Shown here piece by piece: positions 54,659 to 64,000 of a DNA stretch of 64,000 bases (its first letter is position 1; every line of letters starts with the position of its first letter). Below the pieces are notes generated by a model. It was not told the origin of the DNA. It saw nothing but the letters and a program-made list of their open reading frames with translations, and searched no databases. The stretch is from assembly GCF_000340215.1 (NCBI RefSeq), contig NW_006921533.1, positions 2,233,386-2,297,385 of the forward strand, in the 5' to 3' direction. Source of the DNA: Pseudocercospora fijiensis CIRAD86 (lineage: Eukaryota; Ascomycota; Dothideomycetes; Mycosphaerellales; Mycosphaerellaceae). A program made the translations under genes and the position numbers.

Positions 54659-55227
54659 GTATAAGGCATTAGCGATGTCTTATATGCTTTTTTTGCTATT
54701 TTTTAACTCTTTAAACTGCTAGGATTCGATAGACATTGCAATCTTGTTTATATCTTTAAGATAATAGATAATAGATTTATAATTGTTTCTATATCTTAAT
54801 ATAGAATTTAAGATATACTCGACTTTAGATATACTCGATCTTAGATATACTTAACCTCGATAAATCGGAAATTAAACTAATTTACCTAAGCTAAGCTTTC
54901 TAACTTTTTAGACTCTCTAAGGTTAATAAGATTAAGTTCGTTATTATTCTAGTAAAGCGGAAGGTATCTAGAATAACTCGAAGAGCTTATAAAGAGAGTT
55001 ATAGAAGATATCTAAAGCGAATATAAGGTAGTAACTAGACTCGGATATAGAAGAAGCGTATAGCGAGGGTTTAATTACTAAAGCATTTCTATAAGAACCT
55101 AAGTAAGTAAAGTCTCCTATTCTATCCTAGTAAATCTTATATAATAGCTATATAATATTTTTACGTATACTATGTTACTAGTCCGCTAGCGCGAAGCCTA
55201 CCTAGCGCGTAACTTATTAGGGCTAAA
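54659..55227. other. RIP-mutated sequence, no element assigned
   Basis: AT-rich, with repeated ttagatatac-type motifs at 54800-54860. No readable coding region. Ends where the LTR fragment at 55228 begins. Confidence 0.5.
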
Positions 55228-56608
55228 GAGGCTATACGTAATTAGTATATAATTAGGCCGAGTAAAGCTAGGGTCTTAGTGCCTTAGGTAGGACTTAGCG
55301 CTTAGCGTTAGGCTAACTAGCCTGCCTTCCTCTCTCTCTTCCTAGATCCTTATCGAATACTATACTAATTCACTACTACCCTATCTACCTACTAATATAA
55401 CCCTTCTTATATAGTATTCGATCTACCCTTTAAGGGTAGTAGCTAGATAGTTCTTATTTCAAGCTTTTAGCGGTATAGCTACGAACAAGACTAATCTAAC
55501 TATATTGCGCCCGAAGAACGGGACCTATACGTACTATTCTATTAAAACAACCGTACTAATTATTAAGTAAGGCCTTCTATACGGCCTATTATACTAAGTT
55601 AATCGCACTAAGCCGATATCTACTAATTCCGCTATATCCGCATCTTAGAGGCCTATAATATATTATTAGTATTACCCCTTATAATAGCCGGCTTATTACG
55701 AAGCAATAATAACCGCGGCGCCGCTAGCAGCGCTAGCAACGACAACGCTAGTAGCATAGTTCCCGCTAAAGTACCTACTAAAGTACCTCCTACCGAAGAG
55801 CCTACTAGAGGGCCTACTAAAGAAGAACCTATAATTCTAGGTAATAATCTAGAATTGCCTATTAACGACATTCTTAACAATATTGTTAATCGACGATATA
55901 GCTAGCTAGCCTTTAGCCCTTAGCTAGTAGCGAGACTTTAAGAAGCTACTTAGAATAGGCTTACTACCTTACGATAAGAACAATAGCTAAAGGATAATCT
56001 CCTCGAGATTCGACGCTTATAGGAAGCCCTAATAACTACTGCTAAACTAGGACTAGTAGTAGGACCTTCTATATAGAAGAAAGATACTAAATTTAAGGAT
56101 TGTACTATATTCGATAGCTCTAGTCGGAAGCAATATAACGACTATATTCGCGACTATAAGCTTAACTAGCGCAACGTACTAAGAGCGCTACTAGATAACT
56201 ATTCCTTAGTCGTATACGCTATATAGTATATTAATAGCGACCTAAAACGCACTTAGGATAATCATTTCGACTCCCTTAGTAACTAGACTACTATTTAGTA
56301 GAAAACCTATAAGACTATTATACTAGATACCCTTAGAAACCCTATACTAAGGCAATAACACGCTTAGGACTAGTACCTTCGAGCTAAACAAAAGACTAAT
56401 TAATCGGCTCGCTTATTCGAGGCCTATTTAAAGACCCTCGAGGATAACCTTCCGGCTAAGACTAATTCTATATAGATCTCTAAAATATGCCCTAAGCTTA
56501 GGTAGGAGCTTATTCTCGAATTAGACCGCCGCCGTATATTTAAATAGGCTAATCTAATACGTATTTAATTTATAGTCGAAGTAGAAACAGCCGAACGAGC
56601 TATTGTTA
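55228..56608 (+). mobile_element. Gypsy fragment 1: partial LTR plus gag
   Basis: The first 185 bp match the 3' part of the LTR at 14861-15044, followed by a 5' leader (tagtattcgatctaccc...) and gag. A short open frame on the wrong strand (55653-55880) is a shadow. Homology to fragment 2 runs through gaaacagccgaacgagct near 56600 and stops where fragment 2's LTR begins. Gag is broken by TAG/TAA stops. Confidence 0.75.
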
Positions 56609-58260
56609 GAGGCTACACGTAATTGGCATATAACTAGCTCGAGTGAAGCTAGGGTCTTAGTGCCTTAGGCAGGGCTTAGCGCTTAGCGTTAGGCTAACTA
56701 GCCTGCCTTCCTCCTTCTCCTCCTAGTTCTCTATCGAATACTACCTATACCTACTACTACCCTATCTACCTACTAATATACCCTTCTTATATAGTATTCG
56801 ATCTACCCTTTAAGGGTAGTAGCTAGATAGTTCTTATTTCAAGCTTTTAGCGGTATAGCTACGAACAAGACTAATCTAACTATATTACGCCCGAAGAACG
56901 GGACCTATACGTACTATTCTACTAAAACAACCGTACCAATTATTAAGCAAGGCCTTCTATACGGCCTATTATACTAAGTTAAGTATACTAGACCGATATC
57001 TACTAATTCCGCTACTTCCGTATCTTAGGGGCTAATAATACATTATTAGTGTTACCCCCTATTACAATAGCCGGCTTATTACAAAGCAACAACAACCGTG
57101 CTGCCGCTAGCAGCGCTAGCAATAACAACGCTAGTAGCATAGTACCTACTAAAGTGCCTGCTAAAGCACCTGCTAAGGTGCCTACTAAAGAGCCTACTAC
57201 TAGGCCTGCCGAAGAACCTATAGTTCTAGGTAACGACCTAGAATTGCCTATCGACGATATTCTTAACAATATTGTTAATCGTCGATATAGCTAACTAGCC
57301 TTTAGTCCTTAACTAGTAGGGAGACTTTAAGAAGCTACCTAAAACAGGCTTACTGCCCTACGTTAAGAATAATAGCTAAAGGATAATCTCCTCGAGATCC
57401 GCCGCCTATAGGAAGCCCTATTAACTAATACTAAGCCGATAGTAGGGCCTTCCTTACTACCCGTCCCTATCTAAAAGAAGGATACTAAGCTTAAGGACTG
57501 TACCGTATTTAACGGCTCTAGTCGCAAGCAATATAATAATTATATACGCGATTATAAGCTTAACTAACGAAATGCGCCGAGGGCCCTTCTAGACGACTAT
57601 TTACTAGTTGTCTACGCTATATAGTACATCAATAGCGACCTAAAGCGCACCTAGGATAACCATTTCGACTCTCTTACTAATTAGACCGCTATTTAGTAGC
57701 AAGACTATAAGACTATTATGCTAGACACCCTTAGAAACCCTATACTAAGGCAATAACACGCTTAGGACTAATACCTTCGAGCTAAACAAAAGACTAATCA
57801 ATCGGCTCGCTTATTTAAGGCCTATTTAAAGACCCTCGAAGACGATTTGCTAGCTAAGACCGACTCTATCTAGATTTCCGAAATACGCCCTAAATTGCGA
57901 TAGGAATTAGTCCTTAAATTAGACCGTCGTCGCGTGTTCGAACAGACTAATCTAACGCGCATTTAATTCATAGTCGAAGTAGAAACAGCCGAACGGGCTG
58001 TTTAGCTCTAATAGCGACTAGAATTAAGGATCCGACTAGCTAGTACTAACCGTAGCAACTGTAGTAGCCGCGGAGGAAACTAAGGTTCCTACTAGGACAA
58101 CAATACTAACAATAGGAATAGTAACGATCGTAGAAGAGGCCGTAGCCGGCGGCTATATAGAGGAGGCCGCGATAGGGGCCGTAGAAGGGGCTCGTATCCC
58201 TATAATACTAACCGCTCGACTAACAATAGCAGCAATAATAGCTACGGCTATCTCCTATTA
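56609..58260 (+). mobile_element. Gypsy fragment 2: partial LTR plus gag
   Basis: Same arrangement as fragment 1: LTR 3' part (56609-56792), leader, gag including an Ala/Pro/Lys-rich segment (57049-57294 open in one frame: ASSIVPTKVPAKAPAKVPTK) and the conserved block matched at 8990-9180. The basic region after gag matches 9430-9600. The fragment ends at about 58260, at an inverted repeat. The LTR here keeps more CA/TG dinucleotides than its two relatives, so it is less mutated. Confidence 0.75.
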
Positions 58261-58327
58261 GACCCTTGCTAAGAGCGCACGAGCTACCGGTTTATTTATA
58301 AACCCCTTGCGCAGCAAGGGTCTAATA
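58256..58327. repeat. 72 bp element with perfect 15 bp terminal inverted repeats
   Basis: TATTAGACCCTTGCT (58256-58270) is matched by AGCAAGGGTCTAATA (58313-58327) around a 42 bp spacer. The ends begin with TA, as in Tc1/mariner-type target sites. It interrupts or terminates the second gag fragment. It may be a miniature derivative or an excision-related remnant. Confidence 0.6.
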
Positions 58328-58830
58328 GCAAAACTAGCGATCGGATTAGATTTAAGATCCCTATTTTGCGACTTTGTATACAACGCGATATACATTAATA
58401 TTTTGTAATGCGGGCGTAGAGTAGGTAATCGGATATTATTCTATCCAAAAATTATATTAATGCGACGTTAGGTTGTTATATTATAGCTTATAAGCCGACG
58501 GTACTGCCTAGCTAAAAGCCGGCTTTAGTAATAGACTTAGTCTTACTAAAAACACCTATTTTAAGATACAGCCTATATAACATAGAAATACCCGGAGGTC
58601 CTAGCGGTGCCAATTCTATAATAATCCCCGTTTAGTATATATGTGTGCGACACCGTAGTATTGTATTGTATCTAAAGAGCGGAGGTCACTTCTTGCTATA
58701 TACTAAGGCCTAGCTTTATCGACTTTATACATGTTTCTAGTCCGTGCGTCTTTATATATTTGCTTATAACGCGTCGCTCGCGGGCACTAGTCGCTTCTAT
58801 TACAACCTGTTCCTTCGACGCCGTCGCTAT
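58328..58830. other. RIP-mutated sequence before the DUF6589-like region
   Basis: No open frame is readable. It may hold the left end of the element carrying the coding region that follows. No inverted or direct repeat pairing with the far side (62690 and beyond) was found by eye. Confidence 0.4.
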
Positions 58831-58845
58831 TAATCTTGTCGCAAC

Positions 58846-58953
58846 AATCTAGCACTTAATCTAGCACTCAATCTAGCACTCAATCTAGTACTTAATCTAG
58901 CACTCAATCTAGCACTCAATCTAGTATTTAATCTAGTATTCAATCTAGCGACA
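58846..58953. repeat. 12 bp x 9 tandem repeat
   Basis: Nine units of AATCTAGCACTC (with CA/TA and C/T variants) start at 58846, 58858, 58870 and so on to 58942. Twelve bases equal four codons; in the frame of the downstream coding region it reads Asn-Leu-Ala-Leu repeated. Confidence 0.85.
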
Positions 58954-59058
58954 ATATCGGACGATAGCGACACTATTATAGCCGATATAGACGATAAGCC
59001 GCTACTAACAGAGCCTTCTAGCTTGCCTGTGCTACTATAGCAATATAATGCATTCGAT

Positions 59059-59290
59059 ACGAGCGAGCTCGGCTTAGCGCTACTATTAGACTAGCTTGTA
59101 GATATAGTAGCAGAATATAGCCTCGTAGAACATAGCCCTTACTAGACGAGCGAGCTCTTAGCGCTACTATTAGACTAGCTTAAAGACATAGTAGCAGAAT
59201 ATAGCCTCGCAGAACATAGCCCTTACTAGACGAGCGAGCTCTTAGCGCTACTATTAGACTAGCTTGAAGACATAGCAGCAGAACACGGCC
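59059..59290. repeat. 84-87 bp x 3 tandem repeat, in-frame
   Basis: Units start at 59059, 59146 and 59230 (acgagcgagctc). The first has an extra Gly codon (87 bp), the others 84 bp. Each encodes a Leu-rich acidic module of 28-29 residues with one TAG stop at the same place (D-stop-L). Confidence 0.85.
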
Positions 59291-62200
59291 TTCCGATAGC
59301 GCTAGCTCTAGTTGTTCCAACCCGCTAAGAGCGCCGTATAGGTCTGCACGCTAACGTCGCGCTACCTATTGTCGAGGATAAAGAGGAGGAAACAGATAAA
59401 GATAATTACGAGACTAAGGATTAGGATAATAAGATAAGCGATAATAAGGTCGAGGCTAAAGCCGCTAGTGCTAAAGGTAGCTAGTTCTTTCGACTAGAAG
59501 ATAAAGGAGACTTCTTAGATAATAATAATATCGAGCCTTAGATTGTCGGTACTGCTCGCCCTAGTACCGCTCGGAAGCGCTAGTTTCCTGCTAGTTTAGT
59601 AGCTAAGAAGAAGAAGAAGCGTAAGAGTCTAAAGAGTCTACCGTAGAAGTATACTAATATTATAGACCTACTAAACTACGAGTACCTTACTGCGCTAAAG
59701 CTGCTCTTAATATAGGTAGGAGATCTAGGAACAAAGATATAGCGCCGTCGTATCGATAAGATTATCGATATCTTCTTATTCGAGGGTCTCGTAAGTACTC
59801 GTAGGCTCCGTTCTAAGTTAAAGAGGCTCGTTAGTAAGAAATTCTTCAACTAGTACGATCTAGACTCTACTATCGATAGATAAGAGAAGCTAAGTAAGAT
59901 AGACAAAGTTATTAAAGATACAGCGCTAACTTGGTATAGTATCCTATAGGGTTTACTTCCTAATAAGCGCTATACCGCTAAAGATATCGCTAAGGAAGAT
60001 TAACCTAGTATCCGAGACAAATTTAGCCGCTAGAAGAAGCGTATCGCTACGATTACGTAGGTAGTTACTCGCTCGATTTCGCTAAAGAAGGCATCCTAGT
60101 TTGGCAAGTCCTTTAGGCTATTCCTGTATACTAGTAGTATTAAGCGACGAGTCGTCGATGTCCTTAGTGCGATAGGTCTATATCCGGCCTATCGTACACT
60201 ATAGCGGCTTACGAGGAAGACTGCTCGTACTAACCGAGAACGGGTAGTTAAAATGTTTATTAAGGGTAGATATATAATTGTATACGACAACTTTTATGTC
60301 TAGGAGAACCGGAAGGCTATCTAGACGACTAGTAGCAATACTAAGTAGCGCAATATAACGACCTCGTATATTACTAGGCATTAAGCCGTCTAGAAGGGTC
60401 TAAAGAAGCATATACTAAAGCTAAAGAAGAAGATAAACCCTCGGATTATCCTACGCAAGATCTGCGCTAATAAGTATAAGAAGGCGACCTCTTTATACTA
60501 TATCGACTAGGCTATAGGATTCCTTACTAGCGATAAGCTATAGTATCTGTTTAAGGAATACGATAGCTTTAAGGGCCCTAATATAGACGATCGTATTCGC
60601 GGCGGTAGTCTAACTAAGCGGTTCCTATAGCGTACGATCCGGATTAAGGATAAGAAGGATAGTAAGACTCTAATAATCTTACTACTAGTATCCGATTATA
60701 ACGAAGCCTCGATTAAAGATACGTACTAGGTATATAACGATATCTTCTAGAAGTTCTTAAAGCTCGATCTAGATAATAAGGCGTTCTAGGACTAGCTTAT
60801 TATCGTTATCGGAGACTAAATAACCGTCGATCGTATCCGTAGTATTAAGCTCGGCAGCGTCGAGAGTACGCGCGCATACGATAGGAAGGACTTTATCGTC
60901 GGTATGCTAGCCTTCTTCTATATCGAGATGAATGCGTACTATACTCCTCTACGAACCTATTACGATACTAACAAGGCAGGTAAGTACCTAGCCTATACCC
61001 TTAAGGACATCGCTAAGTATTATACTATCCGCCGCTTTAGTAGTACTAAGGCAGAGTACTACATCGTTCGATAGGTAGTATTCGTAGCATATCGTACGTA
61101 TGTTAGTGCCTAATTTCTTTAAGAGGTAGAGGAACAGCTCGGATTCAATTTCGGTACTCCTTAGTTTATAAGCATAAACCGTATCGAGGTAGTAAAGGCT
61201 CTAATTAAGGATTATCTTACACCTACGTAGTATATCGATATTGTAGAGGCCATTTACACTAAGCTCTTTACGTAAGCTGCTTGGACTAGGCTAAATGTTA
61301 AGGGCGAGATAGAGGATCTATCGTATACTACGATAGCCCGACTACTATAGGAGATTAAGAACTTCCTAACCGTATATATCGCTATCCGTAAGATAGACCT
61401 CGGACACCTACGCCGTATAGTCGAGCATCTAATTCTAAACTTCTTCGGTGCCCGATAGCTTAACTATAGCCGTAAGATAGTTAACCTGTCTTAGCTACTA
61501 AATATGTCTAATACTATCCTATAGGAGGCAATCCTAGATTCAGCTATCGTTAATCTCGGTAATAGTAAGGGTATTGCTGCTAATAAGATGCTTGAGCTAT
61601 ACAATAAGGATTACAAGCTCGATATCTAGGCTCGTAGCAACTCAACTTATAATGTCTCTACTATAATAGAGCTAATCTCGCAGAACCGAGAGGCATCGTA
61701 GGCCGTACGTAGTATATTCGAGAGTATCGGACTAAAGGGTACTAGATACTATATAGAGAAGGATACTGCTAAGTAGGTATAGGCTAGAGCAATTAAGAAG
61801 TACTAAGAGGGTAGTATAATACCGGATAAGTACGATCCGGATGCTAATTTTATAGATCTAATCGAAGCACTAAAGCTAGATCTACGCCCTATCTCTAATA
61901 ATATTTAGTAGATTAGGGCAGGGCTAATCCCTAGTATATACGAGTAGCTTAACAATATTAACTAGCGTCTATTAAATAGCGTAACCCGTAGCGCTCCTAA
62001 TACAGCTACTAATAGTATAGATAATATCGACGGCGTAGATGCGAGAGAGCGCATTAGTAGTAGTGCTTAGCGGGGACCTATATAAGCAGGCATTGTCGAT
62101 AATGCTATAGCTGCTATATACTAGCTATACGTCGACGCTAAGGGCTTTGCTGACCTAGACCTAGATATGGTAGATCTAACTAGTAGTCCCTAAAGGCTCT

Positions 62201-62333
62201 TATAATAGCAATAGGTAATAGTAGCGGTTATAGCGATTAAGGATTGAATGAATCTAGCTTTTGTATTCGTTTGTAGTGATCTAACCTGCTATATCTACTA
62301 TTCAGGCCTTCCTTACTATAGCTAGCTAGGCTA

Positions 62334-62683
62334 GGCTAGGCTAGGCGTACAATAATAGCTTAATAGCCGGCTAGGCTAGGCGTACGATAATAGCTTAATA
62401 GCCGGCTAGGCTAGGCGTACGATAATAGCTTAATAGCCGGCTAGGCTAGGCGTACGATAATGGCTTAATAGCTAGCTAGGCTAGGCGTACGATAATAGCT
62501 TAATAGCCGGCTAGGCTAGGCGTACGATAATAGCTTAATAGCTAGCTAGGCTAGGCGTACGATAATGGCTTAATAGCTAGCTAGGCTAGGCGTACGATAA
62601 TGGCTTAATAGCTAGCTAGGCTAGGCGTACGATAATAGCTTAATAGCTAGCCAGGCTAGGCGTACGATAATGGCTTAATAACT
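62334..62683. repeat. 35 bp x 10 minisatellite
   Basis: Ten units of ggctaggctaggcgtacgat + aatagcttaatagcc, with minor variation: ccgg or ctag at the junction, and aatag or aatgg. It lies about 90 bp after the end of the DUF6589-like region. Variation is mainly TA/TG, consistent with partial RIP. Confidence 0.9.
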
Positions 62684-64000
62684 AGCGTTACTAACTAGCG
62701 GCAGTCGGAGTCTTAGTTAGAGTAGAGGTCCCTACTATTGGCTTCGCTTTAGACTTAGTTCCTATATGAATTTAGAGCGCCTAATACTAAAGAAGGCAGA
62801 GCGCCTAATGCTAAAGAAGGCCTCCGGTAATTTCGAGAACTGCTAGCAATTCTAGCCTTAGGCATTCAACTAGCAGCAGTCGGCGGCTATTGCGTTAAAA
62901 GTGCGATAATGTATAGCCGTTATTATTGCCTTGCTATTATAGCGTAAATGGCGCAATCCTATTAGTAGAGGCAAACCTTACCTACGAGGCGTATATAGAC
63001 ATCCGCTTTCTAACCTTAACTTCTTCTTCTTCTATATACATACTAATATACTAACACCCCTAGCAACATACTAGCTGTCGGCTCTTAATAGTAATAGTGT
63101 CGATACCTCTTTGTCGTATATAGGTAGCTCTATAGCGATTAATACTATCTCCTAACTAGTCCTACGGCTTGCTACTAATAGAACCGCTTAAGTTAGTTAA
63201 GGTTCCTCGGTAGGTAGTTTGTTTAGTCCTTTTAGTCTCCGATAGGCTTTGTCGACGTAAGACGTTGCGAAGGCGACTCTCCTAGCGAGTAGGTTGTTTT
63301 CTATAGCTTTAGCGGGCGTCGACTACGTATTTAACCGAAAGAGTATAGTTTTTGTTAGAATATCGCAGTCTTAGTGCAAACTGTAGAGGTCTTAGATAGA
63401 TTAGCGGAGGTAAAAACTCTTTAGTAAGGTACACCTATAATGCGGCTAACGGTCTAACTCGGTAAAAACTCTTTAGTAAGGTATACCTTAAGTAGCGGCT
63501 CGATAGCGACTCTCCTACTAAGTAGGTTAATAGGTTCGTAGCATTGCTATAGGCCTAACTCGGTAAAAACTCTTTAGTAAGGTATACCTTAAGTAGCGGC
63601 TATAGGCTTCCTACGTTCGGATTCTTTACAGGATAACATACGCGCATCTAGTTAAGTTAGCGTAACGCCTTCGTTAGGACTGTTAGTTATAATAACCTTG
63701 TTGCGTAAGGGCCTCTAGTATACTCAAGCCCGAAGGCGCTTAGTTTACTACTATACGACTATAGCACTGCTATACGACTGTAGCCCTTTGCGCATTAAGA
63801 CTACTATTCGACTATAGTACGCACCGAACCGAACCGATCGAAAGCGTATTAAGACTATTATCCGACTGCAGTGCGCCTCCTCTTCTAGCAAGCGCATTAA
63901 TATTGCTATACGACTGTAACGCGCTCGACAACCCTTTTCTACGGTGTCTCTAATACTAAGGGCGCGGTTACACTCTATTATTGTCTAGGTACTAATAAGT
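62684..64000. other. RIP-mutated sequence with short direct repeats
   Basis: No coding region. A 23-24 bp direct repeat (gagcgcctaatactaaagaa) occurs twice at 62776-62822. A 45 bp unit (aactcggtaaaaactctt...agtagcggct) occurs at 63457-63501 and 63557-63601, with a shorter version at 63409-63436. Irregular repeats of cgactatag/cgactgtag with gcgcattaa lie at 63757-63925. Confidence 0.55.

Larger units (their letters stand above)
58831..62250 (+). pseudogene. Large dead coding region, DUF6589-like
   Basis: A single plus-strand frame (in phase with 58846) can be read for about 3.4 kb with no frameshift I could find. It is interrupted almost only by TAG codons where Gln is expected. N-terminal NLAL-type repeats and 28-residue repeats (TSELLALLLD-stop-LKDIVAE) are followed by a Lys-rich segment (VAKKKKKRKSLKS). 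Then come a helical region (TNIIDLLNYEYLTALKLLL, LRSKLKRLVSKKFFN) and a block IIVIGD-stop-ITVDRIRSIK with AYDRKDFIVGMLAFFYIEMN. That block has the pattern (GDQLT..R.......DR...FH..M) I know from fungal DUF6589 proteins, whose biochemical role is not established as far as I know. It is repeat-associated and RIP-hit, so it was multi-copy, probably part of a mobile element. Confidence 0.55.

Noticed and set aside
57012..57269. Minus-strand Leu/Ala-rich frame looking like a membrane protein (also 55653-55880)
   Set aside because: Antisense of the Ala/Pro/Lys-rich gag segment present in both gag fragments; the sense strand explains it.
62334..62683. CRISPR array
   Set aside because: Units are strictly contiguous with no unique spacers, in eukaryotic RIP-mutated DNA; it is a minisatellite. 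The same holds for 58846-58953.

Overview
The window looks like filamentous ascomycete nuclear DNA. Genes carry short (46-97 nt) GT-AG introns with CTGAC/CTAAC-type branch sites. There are fungal hallmark genes: a CDC25-type RasGEF with SH3 and WW domains, a Dma-type FHA-RING ligase, an alpha subunit of the mitochondrial processing peptidase, GH16 and GH43 enzymes, a hydrophobin and several F-box proteins. About half of the window is repeat DNA saturated with TpA and poor in CpA/TpG, the signature of repeat-induced point mutation (RIP). A Dothideomycete (Mycosphaerellales/Capnodiales-like) is my best guess from gene style, not from a search.

Layout. (1) 1-17352 is RIP-mutated repeat: a minus-strand Ty3/Gypsy element (RT with FLDD motif), a plus-strand chromodomain Gypsy element with a 3' LTR, unassigned debris, and a ~520 bp inverted-repeat element ending where unique sequence begins. 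(2) 17353-33322 is a gene island: RasGEF (20728-24343), GH16 (25331-26588), a hypothetical gene, a small secreted protein (28034-28481, minus), GH43 (29088-30219, minus), a dead SDR gene and a PhyH-type dioxygenase (32182-33094, minus). (3) 33323-36724 is a 224 bp tandem duplication whose second unit is interrupted by a RIP-killed piggyBac-like element. (4) 36725-54480 is a second island: a long GA-rich microsatellite, a dead SDR gene, a hydrophobin, four neighbouring F-box or F-box-like genes (39157-46229, all minus), alpha-MPP, Dma-type FHA-RING and about 2 kb without a supported gene. (5) 54483-64000 is RIP-mutated again: a tRNA-like remnant, two head-to-tail gag fragments of the same family as element (1)-plus, and a ~3.4 kb dead coding region resembling DUF6589 proteins, with several tandem-repeat arrays.

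The island genes are a mixed housekeeping/accessory set. I see no biosynthetic gene cluster and no defence or CRISPR system. The most informative feature is the duplication around the piggyBac-like insertion. Its two copies differ at 14 positions, all CpA/TpG versus TpA, so the RIP dinucleotide preference of this genome can be read directly. Intron coordinates were derived by eye from splice signals, frame continuity and family-conserved residues. The spliced lengths are all multiples of three, but none was checked against transcripts.
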